Below are positions 22,524 through 30,200 of a DNA stretch of 36,264 nucleotides, one piece after another. The stretch lies in contig JAGCFN010000090.1 of NCBI GenBank assembly GCA_017650085.1, forward strand, positions 1 through 36,264, read 5' to 3'. The translations under genes and the position numbers were made by a program. The stretch's first letter is position 1; every line of letters starts with the position of its first letter. The notes beneath the pieces were generated by a model, which ran no database searches, was not told where the DNA came from, and worked only from the letters and a program-made list of their open reading frames with translations. Origin of the DNA: Bacteroidaceae bacterium (GTDB lineage: Bacteria; Bacteroidota; Bacteroidia; Bacteroidales; Bacteroidaceae).

Positions 22524-22779
22524 AAAGACATTGTGCCTTAAGATGCTAATTTATGTAAAAATTGCAATTTATATTTTGATTCTTGGTTATTGTGGCGCAA
22601 TAGCATTAGTGATAGGAGTAGGTTGTCTTTGGGGCGGATTGCCATCAATTTTCAGCGAGCTTGGGGAGAGTTTTGCATATTATTATAAAAATGACAATGT
22701 ATTACTTCCGTCACTGACGATGATTTTATTTTGTTGTCTTCCAGCAATTATAACAGATCTAAACAAAACCTATTTGTAA
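22519..22779 (+). CDS. AT-rich membrane protein, 86 aa (moron candidate)
   Basis: Two membrane segments: residues ~9-40 (MLIYVKIAIYILILGYCGAI and the following Val/Gly run) and ~60-78 (LLPSLTMILFCCLPAIIT). Codon use is visibly AT-rich (TTA, ATA, ATT, AAA), unlike the balanced neighbours. The gene lies exactly between two copies of AGGATGATTAAATGAT; removing one copy plus the gene would leave the upstream gene's stop directly before the strong terminator. This points to recent acquisition. Small membrane proteins of this kind often mediate superinfection exclusion or host modulation, but no family is recognised. Confidence 0.65.
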   Translation: MIKTLCLKMLIYVKIAIYILILGYCGAIALVIGVGCLWGGLPSIFSELGESFAYYYKNDNVLLPSLTMILFCCLPAIITDLNKTYL

Positions 22780-22781
22780 AT

Positions 22782-22797
22782 AGGATGATTAAATGAT
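22782..22797 (+). repeat. 16-bp direct repeat, right copy
   Basis: Second AGGATGATTAAATGAT, 3 bp after the stop of the AT-rich gene and directly before the terminator stem. Confidence 0.9.
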
Positions 22798-22800
22798 TCG

Positions 22801-22855
22801 GTGCGGAAGGCGGGGTTTCCCTATGTTTTTTGTTGTTGCCGCCTTCCGCACTTTT
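22801..22855 (+). terminator. Strong 13-bp stem terminator of early small-gene unit
   Basis: GTGCGGAAGGCGG (22801-22813) pairs perfectly with CCGCCTTCCGCAC (22839-22851), followed by TTTT. The 25-nt loop is T-rich and has its own GGG-GTTT-CCC mini-stem at its base. Confidence 0.85.
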
Positions 22856-22899
22856 CGCCAATCGGCGTGTATTGAAATATATGTACTAATTTAGACAGT

Positions 22900-23082
22900 A
22901 TGAGATACATACTGTCTATTTTTGCTATTACCGTATCGGTTATCTACATTCGCCACTGCATCAAGGACGGTCTCAAGCCGCCAACCGAAATAAGCCGCAA
23001 CGTCATTTATCACGATCCCGACAGCGACGAGGACTGGGACTTGGGCCCGGAAGACGAGATTGACGCAGCGCAGCAGCTTTAG
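22900..23082 (+). CDS. Single-helix membrane protein with acidic tail, 60 aa
   Basis: The N-terminal helix (residues ~2-18, RYILSIFAITVSVIYI) is followed by a His/Cys/Lys turn and a strongly acidic tail (DSDEDWDLGPEDEID). No ribosome site precedes the ATG; TACTAATTTAGACAGT lies directly before it, so a leaderless or poorly translated message is possible. The 3' end overlaps the convergent sigma-like gene by 80 bp, so one of the two C-termini may be under dual constraint. Function unknown. Confidence 0.45.
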   Translation: MRYILSIFAITVSVIYIRHCIKDGLKPPTEISRNVIYHDPDSDEDWDLGPEDEIDAAQQL

Positions 23083-23734
23083 CTCGTCTCTTGCGATGAT
23101 ACTTGCGATTGTATTCTCGGCGCTTGAGGAACTCTTTCGAGTGGTTTCCGTTAACCATGTCGCGCACTCGCTTTAGCACTTGAGCACGATGCTCATGCGT
23201 TGCTGCGTAGTCGATTGTCTTGTGGTCATACTCATTGGCCTCGTCTTCGCAAGCCCAGATGTACTTGAGAGCGTCTTCTGCCACCATTGGCGACATTTTA
23301 CAGTAGTCGAGCGATTTGCGCTCGACCTCGGTAATCTCTGTGTAATAGTGATGCTTGATGTCAGCACGCAACGGATGTTTATCTTGGTTGTAGGCCAGAG
23401 TTTCCATGTGGTCGGTTGTCGATATCCGACGTCGTATTTCTCGTAGATAGTAATCTATCACATGGCCGAAACACGACCGGCACGCGCCATAGACGTTCTC
23501 GAAAAAGGTGAAAGCACGGTTGTACTTTTTTTCGCCGTGTATGTAGTGCTCAAGAAACTGCTCCGCGCCCTTGTATATGCAGAGATCGAGCAGCTCCTTG
23601 CGCTCATCTTTAGACCGTAGCTGCACTGTGCTCTTTGACAACATGTAACGACATGCAGTGTTGGCGGCGTCGTAAAGATTTTCCATCGCCGTCATGTTAG
23701 GATCTATTTTCCAGCGTCGGTTACCGTTTGACAT
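23003..23734 (-). CDS. Sigma-like / DNA-binding protein, 243 aa (tentative)
   Basis: Residues ~70-103 (YNRAFTFFENVYGACRSCFG then HVIDYYLREIRRR) resemble sigma region 2, in which an aromatic '-xhFxxhhxxxhxxhhxDYhR-' helix binds the -10 element. The C-terminal part is very basic (FLKRREYNRKYHRKRRAKAA) and ends in an Arg/Pro-rich tail encoded opposite the 60-aa gene. No clear region 4. It might be a late sigma factor or another nucleic-acid-binding protein. ATG 23734 directly follows a terminator T-run; its GAGG ribosome site lies in the 3' arm of that hairpin. Confidence 0.45.
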   Translation of the reverse strand: MSNGNRRWKIDPNMTAMENLYDAANTACRYMLSKSTVQLRSKDERKELLDLCIYKGAEQFLEHYIHGEKKYNRAFTFFENVYGACRSCFGHVIDYYLREIRRRISTTDHMETLAYNQDKHPLRADIKHHYYTEITEVERKSLDYCKMSPMVAEDALKYIWACEDEANEYDHKTIDYAATHEHRAQVLKRVRDMVNGNHSKEFLKRREYNRKYHRKRRAKAAALRQSRLPGPSPSPRRCRDRDK

Positions 23735-23762
23735 AAAAAACCTCGGATGTTCTCCGAGGTTT
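23735..23762 (-). terminator. Terminator of fibre operon that also hides the next ribosome site
   Basis: On the minus strand AAACCTCGG (23762-23754) pairs perfectly with CCGAGGTTT (23746-23738), followed by TTT up to the ATG of the 243-aa gene. The only Shine-Dalgarno sequence of that gene, GAGG, is in the 3' arm. Read-through RNA would therefore keep the ribosome site paired. Confidence 0.8.
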
Positions 23763-23770
23763 AAATTAGG
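23761..23770 (-). promoter_or_regulatory. Late-type motif before 243-aa gene
   Basis: Minus strand CCTAATTTAA, 26 nt before the ATG. If it acts as a -10 element, transcription would start near 23754, inside the 5' arm of the hairpin. The palindrome TGTCAGAATGTGACA (23779-23793) sits just upstream. Confidence 0.45.
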
Positions 23771-23793
23771 TCATTTCATGTCAGAATGTGACA

Positions 23794-24414
23794 CTAAGCA
23801 GAATCCTTGATTAAACGGATGGAACACCGACTTAGCTTGTCAGCAAGTCCGGAGACAAACGAGTCGTTGCTGGACGTCAGTACGCGTGTGTAGCGTTCGA
23901 CATTGCTGTACGAGTTCTGAGTCCAATACCAGGCTTGAATATCGAGCGCAGTGTATCCAACTCCGCCGTATGCGTACAACCCTGCTGGCTTACCGTTGAA
24001 TCCGTAGTTGTCGGTACCGTTGCCATCGTTAGACCATCCAGTCGTCGATTTGAGCTTTTTGCCGGCATCGGCGCCTATGTATGCAATCAGCGCTTCGAAC
24101 TCCGCCACTGTCGGCAGATGCCAGCCTGGGCAAAGTGTCGCACGGTTCTGATGGAGATCCATAGCAGCGTAGTGGTTATAGAGTAATCCTCGGTCTTTAT
24201 ACGTATCGCTATTATCGTAATACGTGTAGTAGCTCTCAGGATTTGTTTCCTCGAAGGCATAGTCTAGGTTCTCGGCAAGCCATTCTTGGTTACCGATTAC
24301 CACCGTAGGATATTCCTTTCCACCTATTACTGCCGTGCCTGTACCGATCTGCTTTGTCAGTACACCGCCACCAGCTTTAAGGTAAGAACCGTTGAATTTT
24401 AATATCGCTTTCAT
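23794..24414 (-). CDS. FISUMP-domain fibre/receptor-binding protein, 206 aa
   Basis: This has a complete Fibrobacter succinogenes major paralogous domain: IGGKEYPTVVIGNQEWLAEN (residues ~30-49), GLLYNHYAAMD, CPGWHLPTVAEFEALI, GKKLKSTTGW and TDNYGFNGKPAG, then a variable segment and the end motif RLIKD. The first ~25 residues are a short module (LKFNGSYLKAGGG) shared in form with the two upstream paralogues. FISUMP domains occur in secreted and surface proteins; here a virion tip or receptor-binding role is inferred from the fibre cluster. Last gene before the fibre-operon terminator. Confidence 0.85.
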   Translation of the reverse strand: MKAILKFNGSYLKAGGGVLTKQIGTGTAVIGGKEYPTVVIGNQEWLAENLDYAFEETNPESYYTYYDNSDTYKDRGLLYNHYAAMDLHQNRATLCPGWHLPTVAEFEALIAYIGADAGKKLKSTTGWSNDGNGTDNYGFNGKPAGLYAYGGVGYTALDIQAWYWTQNSYSNVERYTRVLTSSNDSFVSGLADKLSRCSIRLIKDSA

Positions 24415-24431
24415 ATATATATATCCTCACC

Positions 24432-25484
24432 TTATTCGTAGTATTCTTCTTCTTCCGGAGGCGGTTCTTCGGGCGGCTCCTCATGAGGCGGGTAGTCGCA
24501 ATTGCCGCAATAAACCCCGTCCCACCACTCACCGCAGTTAGGACAGTATTGGTCGCCCGTATCTGGTGGAAGATCTCCATAACCACAGTTCCAGCAGTAG
24601 ACACCGTCATAGGAATTTTCGCCGCAGTTCGGACAAGGTTCATATGCTGGAGCTTGGTAACCACAGTTCGAGCAGTAAGAACCGTCATAGGTATTTTCGC
24701 TGCAGTTAGGACAAGTTTCGTATACAGGCACATTTGGATATCCGCAACTTGAACAATTTGAACCGTCCCACGGCTCATTGCAGTTCGGGCAGTATTGCAC
24801 TTCCGGTTCTACTGGAGTGACAGCCTGTTCCGTATCCTTTACAAGACGAACCGAGTATTCTGCGGACAATACCGTATTGTGTTCATAAACTCCGTCGTAG
24901 AGACCGTAAATTTGTTTGTACCATTTATATGCTGGATCGGAAGTAGATGTCGATGTCCAGAATTCACAATATTTGCCAACCCATTCGAACGTCAATCCGT
25001 GACCAGCAGGTTTACCATCGAAACCATAGTCGTCAGTTCCAGCCCAGCCTTGGTTGTTCCATCCGTCGGTTGATTTAAGCTTCTTGCCAGCAACAGACGA
25101 GCCACCAGCATAAGTAATCAAAGTGTCAAAGTCGTCACGTGTAGCGACATGCCACCCTGGAAACAACGAAGACTTGTTCGCTTCCATGTAGTCTACAGCA
25201 ACGCCGTTGTAAAGTAGACCGTACTTATTGCCGTTGACTCCGTATGTGGTCTCGTCGTTATTGTAATAGTTTGCCTGTGCAATCGACGAGCTTTTAGTGC
25301 TTGCACCTATGGTGCAAGCGGTGAACTTGTAGTCAAGATTTTCGGCAAGCCATTCCTGGTTGCCAATCTTCACTGTAGGATATACACGGCCACCGATGGT
25401 TACGGTTGACATTCCGTTTTCGAGTTCTAGGTCGAACCCTGCGAATGTCAGGCCGAAACCACTGAATGTTAGTTTGTCTGCCAT
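24432..25484 (-). CDS. FISUMP protein fused to four zinc-ribbon-like repeats, 350 aa
   Basis: Residues 1-217 are a short N-terminal module (LTFSGFGLTFAGF) and a FISUMP domain (IGGRVYPTVKIGNQEWLAEN; FPGWHVATRDDFDTLI; DDYGFDGKPAG; SVRLVKD). Residues 231-332 hold four tandem repeats of the form CPNCxxxxxDGxxCxxCxY (first YCPNCNEPWDGSNCSSCGYP), each with two CxxC knuckles able to bind one zinc. The last 18 residues are Pro/Glu-rich (EEPPEEPPPEEEEYYE). Zinc ribbons at the end of a fibre protein are unexpected. They might make a metal-stabilised tip, an attachment surface or an oligomerisation module. AAGGAGGTTAT precedes ATG 25484. Confidence 0.85.
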   Translation of the reverse strand: MADKLTFSGFGLTFAGFDLELENGMSTVTIGGRVYPTVKIGNQEWLAENLDYKFTACTIGASTKSSSIAQANYYNNDETTYGVNGNKYGLLYNGVAVDYMEANKSSLFPGWHVATRDDFDTLITYAGGSSVAGKKLKSTDGWNNQGWAGTDDYGFDGKPAGHGLTFEWVGKYCEFWTSTSTSDPAYKWYKQIYGLYDGVYEHNTVLSAEYSVRLVKDTEQAVTPVEPEVQYCPNCNEPWDGSNCSSCGYPNVPVYETCPNCSENTYDGSYCSNCGYQAPAYEPCPNCGENSYDGVYCWNCGYGDLPPDTGDQYCPNCGEWWDGVYCGNCDYPPHEEPPEEPPPEEEEYYE

Positions 25485-25542
25485 ATAACCTCCTTATAAT
25501 CCAGTGTAGTAGGTAGACGGTGCGTAGTTGACTATGTCAGAA

Positions 25543-26202
25543 TTAGTAATCCTTGATTAGGCGAACACTATACTGGCGTCCGAGGACAGAAGTCAGATTG
25601 GATACCGAATTCGATGATGAGGTTAGTGTTATACCCTGCGCGTTAGTTGACGAAGACGTTGTTTGCGACCATAAACCTAAAGTTTTGGTTATATCCTTAA
25701 ACGATACGTTATAAGACCCGCTTGGGACTCCATCAAAACCATAGTCATCGGTTCCGTTACCGTCGGCATCCCATCCTGTGGTAGATTTTAGTTTGTAGCC
25801 ATATATACTACCACCTAGTGCGGTAATGAGTGCGCCGAATTCATCCATTGTCGGAACGTGCCAGCCGGGGCAAAGCGTTGCTTTGTTCGTTTCTAGGTAG
25901 GAAACGGCGTAGTGATTGTAGAGCAGACCACGTTTTAGGCCGTCCCAGCCATAGGTAGCTTCGTCGTAGTTATAGTACATTGCTTGAGGAGTCGTTACCT
26001 TAGACGCTCCACTTGTCGGAACCGACAAGCCAGTCCAAGCATAGTCCAGATTGACTGCAAGCCATTCGTGGCCATCGGGCAACGTAACGGTTGGATATGT
26101 CTTACCCCCAATAACTGTACCCGTCTGAGGAGGAGGAGCCACGACTGTGGAACCTCCGAAAGAAACCCGAACACCGTTGTATGTAAGATATGGTGATGGC
26201 AT
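25543..26202 (-). CDS. FISUMP-domain fibre/receptor-binding protein, 219 aa
   Basis: N-terminal module LTYNGVRVSFGG, then a Pro-rich linker and a full FISUMP domain: IGGKTYPTVTLPDGHEWLAV, GLLYNHYAVSYL, CPGWHVPTMDEFGALI, YKLKSTTGW, TDDYGFDGVPSG and end motif SVRLIKDY. It differs from its two neighbours mainly between 'YGFDGxPxG' and 'RLIKD', a Ser/Thr/aromatic-rich stretch probably on the exposed face. AAGGAGTTTAT precedes ATG 26202. It lies 9 bp after the BspA-type gene. Receptor-binding role inferred. Confidence 0.85.
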   Translation of the reverse strand: MPSPYLTYNGVRVSFGGSTVVAPPPQTGTVIGGKTYPTVTLPDGHEWLAVNLDYAWTGLSVPTSGASKVTTPQAMYYNYDEATYGWDGLKRGLLYNHYAVSYLETNKATLCPGWHVPTMDEFGALITALGGSIYGYKLKSTTGWDADGNGTDDYGFDGVPSGSYNVSFKDITKTLGLWSQTTSSSTNAQGITLTSSSNSVSNLTSVLGRQYSVRLIKDY

Positions 26203-26211
26203 ATAAACTCC

Positions 26212-27258
26212 TTATTCCGCTAAGCCGCCCCAGCTCGACGGAATCTGCGCCAACTCAGCTGAACCTGTCTGCGTATTAACTCCACAATCCCAAAACGCTC
26301 CAGAGTAGTATGTAGGTGGAGTTGTTTGTGTACTTGCTTGCTGGTATAATGCCAATGCACCAGATTGTACATCATAACAAGCTGCGAACGCATAGGTCAT
26401 TTGCTCAACAGAAGACGTATCAAACAACGGTAAGGCCGTTAATATGGAACATCCGCCACAGAAGCCTTCCATATTGGTTACAGACGAAGTATTGAATAAC
26501 GGAAGAGTTGTAAGATGATTACAATCATTGAACATATAACTCATATTCGTAACATTGCTGGTTACCAATTGCGGCACGCTTTGTAAAGAGTAACAGCTAC
26601 CAAACATGTAAGCCATATCAGTAACGGAAGATGTATTTATAAGGGGTATGCTGTGTAAATTCTGGCAGCTAGAAAACATACCTCTCATAGTAGTAACAGA
26701 ACCAGTAGAAAACGCAGGGATTGTATATAAATTTATACACCCGTCAAACATAAATGCCATATTTGTCGCCGACGATGTATCAAGTGCTGGTAGAGTAGCT
26801 AGCGATGTACATGAACTAAACATATAATTCATACTAGTTACATTGCTTGTATCGAACAGACAAACAGAACTTAATGTTTTACAAGATTCAAACATGTACT
26901 GCATGTCTGTAACTCCGGATGTGTCTCCAGCGGCTTCAACTGCGATCAACCCATTCATTCTTCTAAACGCTGAGTCCCAGCTGGAAGAATTATAAGTCCA
27001 GTCCCATACGTTCGGAGAACTGGTGACTTGCACACCAGTGCCGTAAGAAAACGTAGGTGTAATTCCGTCAACAAACCGAAGGCGAAGCGTTTTAGCCGGA
27101 AGCGACGGTGCAGGGGAACCTCCAGAAATCTGTCCGATAAGTGTAGGACAGTCGTCCAGCTGAGAGCCGCTCGGAACAGTCACACCCTTGTTTGTAATGG
27201 CCGTGAAGATGTCACTGCGGACACCATAGAGACGGGTGATTTCACTAGTAACAGACAT
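26212..27258 (-). CDS. BspA/DUF285-type leucine-rich-repeat surface-binding protein, 348 aa
   Basis: Residues ~112-303 are eight tandem 24-residue repeats with consensus DTSSVTNMxYMFxxCxxLxxxP, the DUF285/BspA-like leucine-rich repeat found in bacterial surface proteins. Repeat 7 (EGFCGGC) and repeat 8 depart from the consensus. The first ~50 residues form a virion-type module (MSVTSEITRLYGVRSDIFTA) followed by a Ser/Pro linker and a beta domain. Such repeats bind proteins or glycans, and in this fibre cluster a receptor-binding role is likely. GTAAGGAGGCTTTTA precedes ATG 27258. Confidence 0.85.
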   Translation of the reverse strand: MSVTSEITRLYGVRSDIFTAITNKGVTVPSGSQLDDCPTLIGQISGGSPAPSLPAKTLRLRFVDGITPTFSYGTGVQVTSSPNVWDWTYNSSSWDSAFRRMNGLIAVEAAGDTSGVTDMQYMFESCKTLSSVCLFDTSNVTSMNYMFSSCTSLATLPALDTSSATNMAFMFDGCINLYTIPAFSTGSVTTMRGMFSSCQNLHSIPLINTSSVTDMAYMFGSCYSLQSVPQLVTSNVTNMSYMFNDCNHLTTLPLFNTSSVTNMEGFCGGCSILTALPLFDTSSVEQMTYAFAACYDVQSGALALYQQASTQTTPPTYYSGAFWDCGVNTQTGSAELAQIPSSWGGLAE

Positions 27259-27269
27259 TAAAAGCCTCC

Positions 27270-30200
27270 TTACAAGTTAGAAAGGGCGGTTTCGATAGGC
27301 CCGATAGCAGTTGAGATTGCAGATGCCACAGCAACACCACTCTGGGCATTTGTGCTAACAGCTGAGTAAGTCTGGTCAACCGTCGGCATAGTCGCTGCGA
27401 GAGTGATGTCGTTCGTGTTCTCTGTGATGGTGATGTTACTACCAGCAACGATAGGCTTAGTCGGCACAGCTGCCAAGGCGCCAGCCACGGCTGTACCAGA
27501 CTGGGCGTTAGTCGAAGACGCGTTGTAGGTCTGGTCGACCGTCGGAATTGCAGACAACAGCTTAATCTTTTTCGTTGTCGAATCAATACCGATTGTCGTT
27601 CCGTCAACGTCTGCGGCAATAGTGTCGTTGCTGATCGCGATACCGTCGCCAGCGCTGTAAGTCGTACCGCCTTGAGCAGCAGCCCATACCGGAGCACCGC
27701 TAGAGTTGACAGTCAATACCTTCGTAGAGTCCGCTGAATTAGATGTTGGTAATGGATTAACGACTTGTAGCTCACTGTCTGAGTTGACATTGATAGTAGT
27801 ACCATCGTACTTGGCACCAACACCGAACGATGAGACAGATATACCTCCAAGACTACCATCAGTGTCTACGCTGATATAGTTGTAATTTGGATCAATGTAG
27901 ATACCATCTCCGGCAGTATAAGTAGTTCCGCCAGATGCAGCTGCCCATGCGTAAGAACCAACACCACCGCTGTATGTCGCCTTTAATATTTTACCGTCAT
28001 CAGAGCTTGTCACAGCCGGAACTTCATCGACAGATATAGCAGCGATTGCACCAGCAACAGCAACACCAGACTGTGCGTTAGCTGAAGATGCGTTATACGT
28101 CTGGTCGACAGTAGGAATTGCAGACAACAGCTTAATCTTTTTCGTTGTCGAATCAATACCGATGGTCGTTCCGTCGACATCGGCGGAGATTGTGTCGTTG
28201 CTGATGTCGATGCCGTCGCCAGCCGTATATGTAGTTCCGCCTTGTGCAGCTGCCCATGCGTAAGAACCAGTTCCACCGCTGTAAGTGGCCTTGAGAACCT
28301 TACCATCGTCAGAGCTAGTCACAGCCGGGACTGGAGTAGTAGCAGCAATAGTAACATCGTTCGTGTTGTTGGTTATGGAAATCCCAGTACCAGCAACGAC
28401 AGGCTTCTTGGCATCGGCTTGCCACGAGTAGGAACCGGTTCCGCCCGAATAAGCGGCCTTCAAGATTTTACCGTCGTCGTTCGATGTAACGGAAGGAACC
28501 TCGTTGCCACCACCCTGGGAAGCGGCCCACACCGGAGCACCAGTGGAGTCCACTGTTAAGACTTTGTCCTCATCGGAAGAAGTGGAAGACGGAAGTGGAT
28601 TCGTTACTGTAACGGTTCCACTGGAATTTGTGAGACCCGTAGAGAACGTGTATGTAGTGTTAGTGGCCGCAATCGTTACGTTGTCACCAGAAGAAGTGAT
28701 TGACACGTTTGAACCAGCCACGAGATTTTTCTCGGTCGGTGGAGATTCCCAATCGTAACTGCCAGTGCCGCCCGAATACGTAGCCTTGAGAACCTTGCCA
28801 TCGTCCGAGCTTGTAACAGTCGGAACCTCGTCTACACTTATAGCAGCTACAGCCTCGGCAACAGCAGTACCAGACTGCGGATTTGAACTTGATGCATTGT
28901 ACGTCTGGTCAACGGTAACCGCCGCCGGAATCGTAGGCTTGTTGAGCAAATCGTCATAATCGCCAGTAGTTGCGACAGTGGCGAGATTCGGCTTGTTCAA
29001 GATCTGTGCTACACCGCTTGCTGCATTCCAGTCAGAATTAACTTGTGCAGCAGGGATACTCGGCTTGTTGCTCAAGTCGGTATAAGAACCGGAAGTGGCG
29101 ACCGTAGCAAGGGAAGGCTTGTTGGTCAAGTCATCGTAATCCCCAGTCGTCGCAACCGTCGCAAGGTCGCCAGGTTGCACGGCGGTCGATCCAAGGAGCG
29201 CATTAGCGCGGATGGTCGCAAGGTCTGCAATAGTATCTTGTTTGCCAGCGATTGCACCAGCGACAGCCACACCGCTCTGGGCGTTGACAGACGAAGAAGA
29301 ATAAGACTGGTCTACGACAGGAATCGTCGGAGTTCCAGACAAATCAGAATAGGCGCCAGTAGTCGCGACAGTCGCGAGATTTCCCGGCTGGACGGCGGTA
29401 GCGCCGTCTGCGGCACCGCTGCGAATAGTCGCAAGGTCGCTGATGATGTCTTGCTTGGTCGAAATGGCCGAAGCAACGGCAGTACCGCTCTGAGCATTGG
29501 CAGACGATGCGTCATAAGTCTGGTCAACGATAACCCCGGCTGGGATTACAGGCTTATTGCGGATAAATGATTTCGAACTTGTGTCACTTTCGTTCCAATC
29601 TGATTGTACCTGTGCGGCTGGGATGGTAGGCTTGTTTGTCAAGTCATCGTAGTCACCAGTCGTCGCAACGGCAGCTAAGGAGCTCGGCTGGACAGCGGTC
29701 GCACCGAGTCCGGCTCCAGTACGGATGCTGGAGAGGTCTTCGATAGTGTCTTGCTTACCAGCAAGTGCCGTGTTCATGGCCTGGGTTGTCGCAAACCCAC
29801 TCAAGTCCGGCTTACCAGACAAATCATAATAAGCGCCAGTCGTTGCCACGGTCGCAAGGCTTGCTGGTTGCACGGCGCTTGCGCCAGCTGCAGCACCGCT
29901 GCGGATTGTGGCAAGGTCGCTGATTACGTCTTGCTTTGTTGCAAGAGCCGTCTCGACGGCGGAAGCTTCGGCATATACGCTGAGGTCAGGCTTATTCTGG
30001 ATATAGCTAACCTGAGTGTTGTCGCTTTCCGCCCAATTTGACTGAACTTGAGTCAATGTTCCACTCTGGTCTTCGACCCAGCCGATGTCGCCAGAACTGT
30101 TGAGAACGCCGAGAACCTTACCAGCGTCGCTGGCTTCCGGAGCCGGAACGTTGCCAGCTTCAGTAATTGCTCTAGCCACTGCGTCAGAAGTGACAGAGTT

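Noticed and set aside
15106..23082. Single-subunit phage RNA polymerase that could explain the repeated late motif
   Set aside because: No protein in the window of suitable size shows single-subunit polymerase motifs; the only large early proteins are the helicase-like protein and the family A DNA polymerase.
25485..25542. Further copy of the late motif before the 350-aa gene (CCTACTACAC)
   Set aside because: Only the first five bases match and the A/G leader differs; the gene has a normal AAGGAGG site and is probably read from upstream.
23794..26202. Diversity-generating retroelement acting on the FISUMP genes
   Set aside because: The variable C-termini are suggestive, but no reverse transcriptase (no YxDD protein), accessory gene or template/variable repeat pair is seen anywhere in the window.
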